The notes under the pieces: model-generated | Database searches by the model: none | Told to the model about the DNA's origin: nothing | The model's input: the letters and a program-made list of their open reading frames with translations, nothing else | Part shown: positions 42,976 to 50,661 of the stretch, piece after piece | Position numbering within the stretch: position 1 is the stretch's first letter | Layout: each line of letters begins with the position of its first letter | Assembly: GCF_003609605.1 (NCBI RefSeq) | Contig: NZ_MCHY01000006.1 | Coordinates: 496,001 to 560,000 of the forward strand | Direction of reading: 5' to 3' | DNA from: Ammoniphilus oxalaticus | GTDB lineage: Bacteria > Bacillota > Bacilli > Aneurinibacillales > RAOX-1 | Length of the DNA stretch: 64,000 bases | Position numbers and translations under genes: made by a program

Positions 42976-43560
42976 ATGGCCAACATAGTAAAAATTAGAG
43001 CAAGCGTATTTATTCCAATGTCTTGGACTGAGCCTAGGAAGGATCCTCAAACAGGGAATACAATCCAATTTCAAGGCGATTCACGTGAATTTACACCGTA
43101 TGCAGTAAACACTATGCGTTCTAGAGTTGAACAAGAAATAATTGTGGATTTTTATAAAAGGGAAGTTTTTGCATATTCGGATACGGGTATAACAACTGCA
43201 AGAATCATAGCTCCAAATGGTATAGTTAATCAAGATGTTGGGAAAGCGAGCACTGAGGGTATTGTTTGCGTTGACATTGAATGGGGAACAAGTGATATTA
43301 AATTTAAAATGGAGGCAAGTGCTAGTAACCCATTAAATCCAAATGCACCCACCGTTGATTATGTGCTAGATGTTCAAGTCAAAGAAGATGGTGTGGTCGA
43401 TATTAAAGGAGAACATGACGGATTTCCTTGTTTTGAATTTTATAAGCAAGTGAATTTTGATGGATTTGAACAAATCTATACACATGACTTCAGGAAAACT
43501 GGAGACACTCCAGAGGCAATGGGCGGGGAAATGGAGTATAGCTTTGAAAGGATACTGTAA
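42976..43560 (+). CDS. DUF3238-like protein
   Basis: 194 aa. IKIRASVFIPMSWTEP is represented here as VKIRASVFIPMSW, followed by QFQGDSREFTPYAVN and TMRSRVEQEIIVDF, the pattern of DUF3238. The rest is beta-rich and acidic with no signal peptide. GTGGAGG lies seven bases before the ATG. Function unknown. Confidence 0.7.
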   Translation: MANIVKIRASVFIPMSWTEPRKDPQTGNTIQFQGDSREFTPYAVNTMRSRVEQEIIVDFYKREVFAYSDTGITTARIIAPNGIVNQDVGKASTEGIVCVDIEWGTSDIKFKMEASASNPLNPNAPTVDYVLDVQVKEDGVVDIKGEHDGFPCFEFYKQVNFDGFEQIYTHDFRKTGDTPEAMGGEMEYSFERIL

Positions 43561-43715
43561 ATTAAAAGTAATTCATCCTTTTAATAAAATAATCCTCCAT
43601 CAAAAATGGTGATATTTTATACTTTTACAATATCATCCGTTCTATAATCCCCTTCCGTGCGTCTTACTTGATTGAATTAAGCTGTAAGAAAAGGGGGAGA
43701 AGGTTATCTGAAATA

Positions 43716-43750
43716 AACAAAAGAACCCTAGCTATGCTAGGGTTCTTTGT
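43716..43750 (-). terminator. terminator of the flagellin relic
   Basis: AAAGAACCCTAGC-TAT-GCTAGGGTTCTTT, a 13-bp stem. On the minus strand it ends in TTTTG after the flagellin-like stop codon. Confidence 0.85.
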
Positions 43751-43758
43751 TCGATATA

Positions 43759-43824
43759 TTAACGTAATAACTGAAGCACTCCTTGTGTAGCTTGGTTGGC
43801 TTGCTTCGGCACTATGTCTTTCGA
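43759..43824 (-). pseudogene. flagellin 3' relic
   Basis: On the minus strand the last codons read PKQANQATQGVLQLLR and stop, the nearly invariant C terminus of Bacillus flagellins (AQANQ-PQGVLQLLR). A TGA interrupts the same frame about eight codons further up and no upstream flagellin body exists. The terminator lies 10 bases after the stop. Confidence 0.8.
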
Positions 43825-43835
43825 TCATAGAATGA

Positions 43836-44006
43836 CTATATCTTCATCTCAGCGAGATACTGGGCACTTCGAATGTCGGTTGACACCAAACGGATTTCAT
43901 CATAATTATCGGCAGTTATGTAATCGTGTTTAGTTTTTTTATCTGAAAGATTGGAAATATAATGTTCGTCATAAGATTTTATCTTGTTGATCATCTTGGA
44001 CAACAT
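43836..44006 (-). CDS. possible 56-aa protein
   Basis: An open frame MLSKMINKIKSYDEHYISNL, then SDKKTKHDYITADNYDEIRL and VSTDIRSAQYLAEMKI, with strongly protein-like composition and heptad-like helices. No clear ribosome binding site before the ATG, and no family recognised. It may be a real small gene or the 3' part of a lost one next to the flagellin relic. Confidence 0.4.
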   Translation of the reverse strand: MLSKMINKIKSYDEHYISNLSDKKTKHDYITADNYDEIRLVSTDIRSAQYLAEMKI

Positions 44007-44049
44007 GAGCAACTTGCACTGAGATAAATCGAATTCGGAGGGATATTAT

Positions 44050-44334
44050 ATGGAAGAAGCAAGAATAGGGGGAGGGCAAAGCTCGAAAGAACGCGTTCGA
44101 AAAACGAGGTCTGACAAAAGGATTAGTGTTAAAACTAATTTGACTAAAGAATCACACACGCTACTTAATCGATTAGGTATGACAGTCGGCAAACCCAAAA
44201 CCGCGCTGGCAACTGAAATAGTGGAGACGCTCCTACGAAACCCAACGTTTGTCGTATGGATCCAGGACAAATACAATGTGGCCGATGAATTTAGATTAAC
44301 ACCGACCACTATTGATGGAAAAATAAAATATTAG
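44050..44334 (+). CDS. RHH-like small protein, 94 aa
   Basis: A basic N terminus, then DKRISVKTNLTKESHTLLNR and GKPKTALATEIVETLL. The strand-helix-helix order suggests a ribbon-helix-helix DNA-binding protein as in plasmids and ICEs. Weak family evidence. TTCGGAGGG lies about eight bases before the ATG. Its stop overlaps the stop of the facing zinc-ribbon pseudogene. Confidence 0.55.
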   Translation: MEEARIGGGQSSKERVRKTRSDKRISVKTNLTKESHTLLNRLGMTVGKPKTALATEIVETLLRNPTFVVWIQDKYNVADEFRLTPTTIDGKIKY

Positions 44335-44444
44335 AACCTGGGTAAAGTTTCGCCGATCTTTTTAAATGCTTCATAACACCTTTTGCATAATCCCCAGCCC
44401 TTATCTGTAGCTCAAGGCTTACCACAGTCAGGACATTTGTACAT
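44331..44444 (-). pseudogene. small zinc-ribbon gene with in-frame TGA
   Basis: MYKCPDCGKP, then TGA (44412-44414, codon 11), then ATDKGWGLCKRCYEAFKKIG. Two CxxC pairs form a rubredoxin-like knuckle. AAAGGACTGAATTGT precedes the ATG. The TGA most simply derives from CGA (Arg) by a single transition, so I call it a pseudogene rather than a Sec site. Confidence 0.6.
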
Positions 44445-44568
44445 ACAATTCAGTCCTTTCTAAATATTTAATAACCATTATTGGAAGAGATGGAAATTTT
44501 TATACCTTATTACTATTATTAATAATGTTTAGGTTGCAATTACTATTGGTCCTGTGTTATTTTTAAAA

Positions 44569-44615
44569 AAAGTAACAAATAAAGTAACAAATAAAGTAAC
44601 AAAAAAGTAACAAAG
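44569..44615. repeat. four tandem AAAGTAACAAAT units
   Basis: 12-base units at 44569, 44581, 44593 and 44605 (the last two differ at their ends). An iteron-like or slippage-made run. Confidence 0.8.
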
Positions 44616-44653
44616 AAAAGAAAGCCCCCGAAATGCAAGGGGCACTTCGAGGG
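44616..44653 (-). terminator. terminator-like hairpin next to the tandem repeat
   Basis: CCC(C)CGAA 44625-44632 pairs with TTCGAGGG 44646-44653. The minus strand then runs GGGGGCTTTCTTTTC. No gene now ends here. Confidence 0.5.
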
Positions 44654-44824
44654 TAGTTAATATTAATTCTTATGGGAAAATGTGATAAAAGAAACTAAGA
44701 GATACCTTAAGAAACACAATAAGGCATACCTATAATAATAATATTAAAGTTTACAGGAGTCCATGTTAGCCACGGATCATGGATTTAAGGCAAAATCATG
44801 TTGGTAATTGTCGTGTTTTTTGCA

Positions 44825-44861
44825 TAAATAAATAAGCCTGAGACGGCGAGGTCCCAGGCTT
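44825..44861 (-). terminator. terminator of the first oxlT-like gene
   Basis: AAGCCTG/CAGGCTT stem, T-rich on the minus-strand 3' side. Confidence 0.8.
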
Positions 44862-44946
44862 TCGATGATAATTTTTAAATGGATAAGATTAATAGTCATC
44901 GGATAAGATCAATAAACATTACATGAACAAAGCGGTAAATCTTTTT

Positions 44947-46209
44947 TTAAACAGAGACTTCTTCAACTTCAGTTTCAACTACGCCAGGTTTAACAGGTCT
45001 ACCCATTCTCGGAATTACAAACGTTGCTAGAGCGAATGCGATGAATGATGTACCAGCAGTAATTGTAAAGGCTGCTTGCCATCCTAGCGCAGTTGCTACA
45101 GCCGCTCCAACACCACCACCGAAGATTGCCGCAGTTGCTTTTGCTGCCCAGAAGAATCCATAGTTTTGAGCCGAGTATGCTGTTCCGAACATGTCACTGT
45201 TAATGGAAGGGAACAATGCGTAACTACCACCCCAAGTGAAGAATGCAAGGGCTAAGGCGACGATGAATACAGCAGGACTAATTTTTGATACGATTGGGAA
45301 TAAGAACAATACAATTGAGTTAATTAAGAATACGATTGACATTGTTTTGAAACGTCCGATTTTGTCGGAAACCGCGCCCCAGAATGGTCGGCAACCACCG
45401 TTTGCAATGTTTTGAATAGAAACTGCAATGGTGATCGTAGCTACAGGAATACCAATGCTTTGCGCATATGGCGCGCTGTTCGCTACCAATAGTAATCCAC
45501 CAAAGTTTACACTAAAGAAAGCAGTCCATAAGATCCAAAAGTGCGGTGTTTTTAACATTTCTTTAGATGTAAAGTCTTTCGATGTAACAACTTTTTTAGC
45601 TTTTGCTCCGCCTGGTTGTTCAGGGAAACGAATGATAAAAGCAAGTATGATAATGACAATACCTTGGATAAATCCAGTAATCATAAAGGCGGTGCTTACA
45701 CCTTTTGTAGCCATAACTGAGCTAATGACAGGTAGGAATGGCAGAACCCCCATACCGTAACCAGCTGCTGTAAAACCAGATGCTAAACCTCTTTTGTCAG
45801 GGAACCATCGTGTAGCCGTGTTAATGGCAGTACCGTAGACGATACCAACACCAGCGCCAGCAAGTGTGTATAGCGCGTAAAGACCAGCTACTGTGTTAAC
45901 TGTACCCATTAAGGACCATCCGACAAGAACCATCGCTCCAGAAAGGATTAACATCATTCTTGGACCGAATTTATCAACGAAGTAACCGCCCCCCGGTTGT
46001 GAACCTGCTTGGATTACTTGAGACAGAGTGAAAGCCGTTTGCACGACAGCAAGTGATACACCTAATTTCTCTTTCAGCGGGTTGGAGTAGAGTGTCCAGG
46101 AATATTGAACCCCGGAGATCATCGCCATGAGTAGTACCGCTAGGACTAAGTGAAACCAGCGATTTTGTAACAAGCCTTGTGGCTGTTGTTGCGTGTGTGC
46201 GTTAGTCAT
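44947..46209 (-). CDS. OxlT-like oxalate:formate antiporter (MFS), copy 1
   Basis: 420 aa, twelve helices. It starts LQNRWFHLVLAVLLMAMISG, then VQYSWTLYSNPLKEKLGVSL, typical of the OxlT family. The RPFWGAVSDKIGR loop and FFWAAKATAAIFGGG helix supply an Arg and a Lys at the positions that bind the dicarboxylate in OxlT. The carrier exchanges oxalate for formate, generating a proton gradient once oxalate is decarboxylated. ATG 46209 after AAAAGGAG; the longer frame to 46245 has no ribosome binding site. Over most of its length it is nearly identical to copy 2. Substrate is by family, not proven. Confidence 0.85.
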   Translation of the reverse strand: MTNAHTQQQPQGLLQNRWFHLVLAVLLMAMISGVQYSWTLYSNPLKEKLGVSLAVVQTAFTLSQVIQAGSQPGGGYFVDKFGPRMMLILSGAMVLVGWSLMGTVNTVAGLYALYTLAGAGVGIVYGTAINTATRWFPDKRGLASGFTAAGYGMGVLPFLPVISSVMATKGVSTAFMITGFIQGIVIIILAFIIRFPEQPGGAKAKKVVTSKDFTSKEMLKTPHFWILWTAFFSVNFGGLLLVANSAPYAQSIGIPVATITIAVSIQNIANGGCRPFWGAVSDKIGRFKTMSIVFLINSIVLFLFPIVSKISPAVFIVALALAFFTWGGSYALFPSINSDMFGTAYSAQNYGFFWAAKATAAIFGGGVGAAVATALGWQAAFTITAGTSFIAFALATFVIPRMGRPVKPGVVETEVEEVSV

Positions 46210-46403
46210 ATTACATTCTCCTTTTTGTTTTGTCATGGTGAACATTTGTTCATGTGTTTCTCTCTATGGCTTAAGTATATACTAACAGAATTCAAATAGC
46301 TGTGAACGTTCTATGAAATTCGACACGATTTGACAAAGATCGCAACGTTTAAAATTGTCAAAAGATATTGAATGGATAGACAAGAGGCGTAAAAGCAGAC
46401 ATA

Positions 46404-46444
46404 GAAAAAGAGCCTGAACCGATATAGGCTCAAGGCTCTTTTTC
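46404..46444 (-). terminator. terminator of the second oxlT-like gene
   Basis: GAAAAAGAGCC/GGCTCTTTTTC arms; symmetrical, so it can act in both directions. Confidence 0.85.
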
Positions 46445-46560
46445 CGAAGATCTGTCACGAACGTATAGTAGATCACCCGTATGTCTGGACAATAGATACA
46501 TGAACAAATATTTAAACGCTGGCAGTACTGAAATATAAGCCTACTGTTTCGCGTGATAGA

Positions 46561-47811
46561 TTAAGCGATTGCCTTCTCTGGCTCTTCTTTTGGCTGTTTC
46601 TTCGGTTTACCCATTCGCGGAATGACGAAAGTGGCTAACGCAAAAGCGACGAATGAGGTTGCCGCGGTAATCGTAAAAGCTGCTTGCCAGCCGAGCGCTG
46701 TTGCAACAGCGGCGCCTACGCCACCGCCAAAAATGGCTGCAGTCGCTTTGGCGGCCCAAAAAAATCCATAGTTTTGAGCCGAGTAGGCGGTTCCAAACAG
46801 GTCACTGTTAATGGACGGGAAGAGAGCGTAACTTCCGCCCCAAGTAAAGAAGGCCAAAGCTAGCATTACGATGAATAGTCCACTGTTTATCTTAGAAACG
46901 ATGGGGAAGAAGAATAGGACAATTGAATTGATAAGGAAAACGATAGACATTGTTTTAAACCGACCAATCTTGTCCGAAACTGCGCCCCAGAAAGGACGAC
47001 AACCTCCATTACAAATGTTCTGAATGGAAACTGCGATTGTAATTGTCGCCATCGGAATGCCAATGCTTTGCGCATAAGGAGCGCTGTTAGCAACCAGGAG
47101 CAGCCCTCCGAAATTGACGCTGAAGAAAGCGGTCCATAGAACCCAAAAGTGTCCTGTTTTTAACATCTCTTTTGAAGTAAAGTCATTTTCAGTAATGACT
47201 TTCTTGCCGCTTGTTTGTTGGGCAGGGAACCGAATGACAAAGGCGAGCAGAATAATTACAATACCTTCAATAAATCCAGTAATCATAAAGGCGCTGCTTA
47301 CACCTTTAGTAGCCATAACTGAGCTGATAATTGGCAGGAAGGGAAGAACCCCCATTCCATACCCAGCGGCTGTAAAACCAGATGCCATCCCTCTTTTGTC
47401 AGGGAACCACCTCGTAGCCGTGTTAATTGCGGTGCCATAGACGATTCCAACCCCAGCGCCGGCTAATGTGTATAGCGCGTAAAGACCGGCTACTGTGTTG
47501 ACCATACCCATTAACGACCAACCAACTAAAACCATTACTCCGGAAATGATTAACATCATTCTCGGACCAAATTTGTCGACGAAGTACCCGCCGGTTGGTT
47601 GTGAACCAGCTTGAATTACTTGAGATAGCGTAAATGCAGTTTGCACGACCGCTAGTGACACACCTAACTTGTCTTTTAACGGATTAGAATATAATGTCCA
47701 CGAATATTGCACCCCTGAAATCATGCACATCAATAGAACGGCGCAGACCAAATGAAACCAACGATTTTGCAGTAATCCGCCGGATGACTGCTCTGCATGT
47801 GAGTTGCTCAT
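46561..47811 (-). CDS. OxlT-like oxalate:formate antiporter (MFS), copy 2
   Basis: 416 aa, collinear with copy 1 (for example identical YALYTLAGAGVGIVYGTAIN and FFWAAKATAAIFGGG). Differences are concentrated in the N-terminal tail, the central loop (AQQTSGKKVITEND) and the C-terminal tail. GGAG lies nine bases before the ATG. Each copy has its own terminator and about 350 bases between, so they can be regulated separately. Conserved Arg and Lys as in copy 1. Confidence 0.85.
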   Translation of the reverse strand: MSNSHAEQSSGGLLQNRWFHLVCAVLLMCMISGVQYSWTLYSNPLKDKLGVSLAVVQTAFTLSQVIQAGSQPTGGYFVDKFGPRMMLIISGVMVLVGWSLMGMVNTVAGLYALYTLAGAGVGIVYGTAINTATRWFPDKRGMASGFTAAGYGMGVLPFLPIISSVMATKGVSSAFMITGFIEGIVIILLAFVIRFPAQQTSGKKVITENDFTSKEMLKTGHFWVLWTAFFSVNFGGLLLVANSAPYAQSIGIPMATITIAVSIQNICNGGCRPFWGAVSDKIGRFKTMSIVFLINSIVLFFFPIVSKINSGLFIVMLALAFFTWGGSYALFPSINSDLFGTAYSAQNYGFFWAAKATAAIFGGGVGAAVATALGWQAAFTITAATSFVAFALATFVIPRMGKPKKQPKEEPEKAIA

Positions 47812-48352
47812 GATGATAGTCTCCTTTATGCATGGTGTCTGTTAATCGTAAGGTCATGTATTACTGTCCATATTTTTACTATACTCGATTACTTCCTTAT
47901 TAAGTGTGAACACTTAATGAATATTGCGAATATTCAACTAATTCATTTTTAATAGCGTAATAAAGGTAGTAATTTTCTCAAAACTAGATTTTAAATGGGT
48001 TACTGTAAAAATTGAACAATTACGCCTAATTTTATCCGGCGATTAACATAAGGATAATCGTAAAAATATAAAAGTGGATCTGAACAATGTAAAGTAGGGA
48101 ACAACTGGCGGTTTGTTGATAAAGGTCGAAAAATGACGAAAGATTAATCGACAACAGGCCTTCTGCTATGCTTTACAATGGTGTTATAATTAGAGTATAT
48201 CCATTCGAATGGATGGTAGTGGGATACATTGTATATCGAGGCTGTTGTATAAATGGTTTTTTTATTAGAAGAAATGTAGGACATACATTATCTTGAATAT
48301 ATTTTTTACTTTTGGAAAAGTGACAGTAGTTGAAATTAGGGGAGGGGTATCC
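47812..48352. other. 540-bp divergent regulatory region
   Basis: No coding frame of note. It holds the promoter of the minus-strand antiporter and, on the plus strand, a TATAAT-like box at 48185-48190 followed by a perfect palindrome at 48199-48214 ahead of the membrane gene. Confidence 0.5.
48199..48214. promoter_or_regulatory. 16-bp perfect palindrome, operator-like
   Basis: ATCCATTCGAATGGAT, centred about 16 bases downstream of GTTATAAT. Its position at the presumed transcription start fits a repressor site. The binding protein is unknown. Confidence 0.45.
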
Positions 48353-48931
48353 ATGAAGGCGGAGGAAGTAAAAAAGATGCGATTTGACCAATTGATTGTC
48401 GTCAATGGTCTCATCCTGACAGTCGTAACGATCTATCTCATCTTAGCCAATGTTCTTCATATTACGGTTACGAGCTTATTTTTAGTGATTGGCGCGATTG
48501 CCTTAATACAGGGGGTTGCTGGTTTAGTCAGGATGGATGAAGCAAAATCAATAATTCCCATCTTTGGACAAGTTGCCGCATATGAAAAAGAAAAGCTTGG
48601 CGACCAAGAGTGGAGACGGCAACGGATCGTTGGTTGCGTCTGGAATGCGGTCGTTAGCGGCATCTTTTTAATACAAGCGTACATGCATAGAGGTTCTTTG
48701 GATACAATCGCTGAAATTGACTACCCTATTTTGCTTATTTTTGTGTTTCTTGCTCTTACCGTTTTAAATTTTAGTATGCTGATGCATTTTCGTAAGATTG
48801 ATCATGCCGAGGCAAAAGTTGAGTTTAACTATAGTATGTGGAGGGCCCAGTTAGACGCGGTCTTAATCATCGTGACGTTTGGTTTCGTCATGTTTACTTT
48901 CACCGTTTTTTATTTTATGACTGTCAATTAA
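48353..48931 (+). CDS. four-helix membrane protein, paralogue 1
   Basis: 192 aa. MRFDQLIVVNGLILTVVTIY, a second helix, a cytosolic segment with IPIFGQVAAYEKEKLG, then RRQRIVGCVWNAVVSGIFLI, two more helices and LMHFRKIDHAEAKVE. No described family recalled. AGGGGAGGGG precedes ATG 48353. It is about half identical to the gene at 49894, with the same motif order. Confidence 0.7.
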   Translation: MKAEEVKKMRFDQLIVVNGLILTVVTIYLILANVLHITVTSLFLVIGAIALIQGVAGLVRMDEAKSIIPIFGQVAAYEKEKLGDQEWRRQRIVGCVWNAVVSGIFLIQAYMHRGSLDTIAEIDYPILLIFVFLALTVLNFSMLMHFRKIDHAEAKVEFNYSMWRAQLDAVLIIVTFGFVMFTFTVFYFMTVN

Positions 48932-48944
48932 ATTTAAAAGATTT

Positions 48945-48991
48945 AAAGCCTGGAAAATCGTATCTATACGAATCGTTCCAGGCTTTTTTTA
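48945..48991. terminator. bidirectional terminator
   Basis: AAAGCCTGGAA/TTCCAGGCTTT with a T run. It separates the plus-strand membrane gene from the convergent PepSY lipoprotein. Confidence 0.9.
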
Positions 48992-48994
48992 CGT

Positions 48995-49567
48995 TTAATC
49001 TTTTTCGATCAGCGTTAATGCAGCGACATCATATTTGTATTCGATATCTCGATGCTGCTCATCAACAACCTCAATTTCAAAAATTGATTTTCCATTTTTC
49101 ATTTTTAATTTCCATTCAAAAATACGGTATTCCGGCCCTGCGTCTTCTAGTGTTTGATCGATGAGGGCTTGTATTTTATTCACATCGTCTAAGCTAATCG
49201 CGCCTGTTTTTTGATGCTGCTCTTGTTTTTGTTCTTGCTTCATGATGCTTCCGTCTTGTGGATTAAATTTTATTTCATATTTGCTCTGCTCATCGTAACC
49301 TTCGACTTCATATTGATATGATCCGTTTTTGGGTTCCAATTCGATCTCATCGACCTTTGCCTCAGGATATTGATCGAGGAAAGCTTGATAAGCTTGCTGT
49401 GGTGTGAACTTAATATCTTCATATTGAATCGCTGCGGGATTGCTTGATGATCGTTCCTCCTGAATCGGTTCGGTTTCGGTAGTCGGATTGGCTGGCTCTT
49501 GTCCACTTGAACAGGCGACTAGCAGGCTAGCGAATAAGAACGCGGGAAGCGCCCATTTTTCTATCAT
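48995..49567 (-). CDS. PepSY-domain lipoprotein
   Basis: 190 aa. Lipoprotein signal peptide with lipobox LVAC, a low-complexity linker, then two PepSY-like units: TPQQAYQAFLDQYPEAKVDE with YQYEVEGYDEQSKYEIKFNP, and INALIDQ-like KIQALIDQTLEDAGPEYRIF with SIFEIEVVDEQHRDIEYKYD. PepSY domains are thought to inhibit or chaperone extracellular proteases. ATG 49567 follows GGAGGTAGC; TTG 49582 is inside that site. It lies between the two paralogous membrane genes on the opposite strand. Confidence 0.8.
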   Translation of the reverse strand: MIEKWALPAFLFASLLVACSSGQEPANPTTETEPIQEERSSSNPAAIQYEDIKFTPQQAYQAFLDQYPEAKVDEIELEPKNGSYQYEVEGYDEQSKYEIKFNPQDGSIMKQEQKQEQHQKTGAISLDDVNKIQALIDQTLEDAGPEYRIFEWKLKMKNGKSIFEIEVVDEQHRDIEYKYDVAALTLIEKD

Positions 49568-49893
49568 TTTAGCTACCTCCAATTTTTAACAAATTATATT
49601 TTACAACATTATATCATGGTCGATTGATGATACACAAACTAATTCGAATCATAGTTCCGATCAAAAAAACATGAATTTTTCCGAAGAAAATACTGAAAAA
49701 ACAGTTAATTCACTTCTAAAAACATGCAAATAGATGGTATAATAGAAGAGGCAGAAAGGAAATGAATGCGATTACATCATCTGTTCTCATCGAGATACAC
49801 AGTCGGTGGGGAAACAAGTTTCCTTTAGCGCTACTACTTGATCGATCCCAATCAAAAGCGAACTCAATTTTTAATAAAAAGGAGGATTAATCA

Positions 49894-50469
49894 ATGCAGT
49901 TGACAGGAATTGGGAAAATGAGATTTGACCAACTTGTTGTTACGAACGGGCTTATCTTGACATCCATCACTGTCTACCTCATCTTGAGCAACGTTTTTGA
50001 GATTTCAATTGCCTATTTGTATCTAGCGCTTGGGGTGTTTGCTTTTATTATGGCGGTCAATGGTTTTTTAAAAGGGGAATCCACCTCTTCAATATTCCCA
50101 ATTTTCGAACAAGTATCAGAATACGAGAAGAAAAAAATGGGGAAAGAGTGGGTGCTTCAGCGTAGGGTTGGCTGCGCTTGGAATGCGGTCGTGAGTGGTA
50201 TCTTTCTATGGCAAGCTGTTTCGCATTGGCATTCGCCTAAAGTGTTGGCTCACTTTGAGTATCCGATTATACTAACGATGGTTTTCTTTATCTTAGGTTT
50301 GCTCAACTTTGGCTTACTTATGCATTTTCGCAAAGTTGATCATTCCGCCTCGAAGGTGGAGGTTAAAGAAAATATTTGGAAGTCGCAACTGGGCGCCATT
50401 ACGATGTTGATTTGCTTTGGGTTTTTAATGTTTACTTTTACTGCATTTTATTACCTTTCAATCATTTAA
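49894..50469 (+). CDS. four-helix membrane protein, paralogue 2
   Basis: 191 aa with the same blocks as the gene at 48353: MRFDQLVVTNGLILTSITVY, FPIFEQVSEYEKKKMGKEW, RRVGCAWNAVVSGIFLWQ, and LMHFRKVDHSASKVE. AAAAAGGAGG precedes the ATG. A TATAAT box (49737-49742, GGTATAAT) marks a promoter 150 bases upstream. Function unknown. Confidence 0.7.
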   Translation: MQLTGIGKMRFDQLVVTNGLILTSITVYLILSNVFEISIAYLYLALGVFAFIMAVNGFLKGESTSSIFPIFEQVSEYEKKKMGKEWVLQRRVGCAWNAVVSGIFLWQAVSHWHSPKVLAHFEYPIILTMVFFILGLLNFGLLMHFRKVDHSASKVEVKENIWKSQLGAITMLICFGFLMFTFTAFYYLSII

Positions 50470-50523
50470 TCCCTCGACATAAAGCATCGCTTTACTTCAC
50501 CTAGACAAATTCTACAACAATAT

Positions 50524-50576
50524 AAAAAGGCTTAGCGCTTCTCAACGAATAAGAGGAGGCGCTAGGCCTTTTTTAT
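50524..50576 (+). terminator. intrinsic terminator
   Basis: AAAAAGGCTTAGCGC pairs with GCGCTAGGCCTTTTT with one bulge, followed by more T. Confidence 0.9.
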
Positions 50577-50661
50577 AGGAATCCCCTCATTTTAATTCAA
50601 TTTATTATCATAAAAAAAAGCATAACGGAGAAACTGAGAGGAATGGGGGTGGTGTACGGAT

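Larger units (their letters stand above)
44445..44946. other. non-coding end of the accessory island
   Basis: AT-rich stretch with a 12-base tandem repeat, a terminator-like hairpin and short inverted repeats (for example CATGTTAGCCACGGATCATG), but no coding frame. It may contain the lost attachment site of the integrated element. I found no direct repeat with 31.64-31.9 kb by eye. Confidence 0.35.

Noticed and set aside
44331-44444. selenocysteine at the zinc-ribbon UGA as the preferred reading
   Set aside because: CGA to TGA is a single transition and the only local hairpin (ATAA/TTAT) is weak and too close to the UGA.
44569-44615. possible CRISPR-like repeat
   Set aside because: The units are contiguous 12-mers without spacers.
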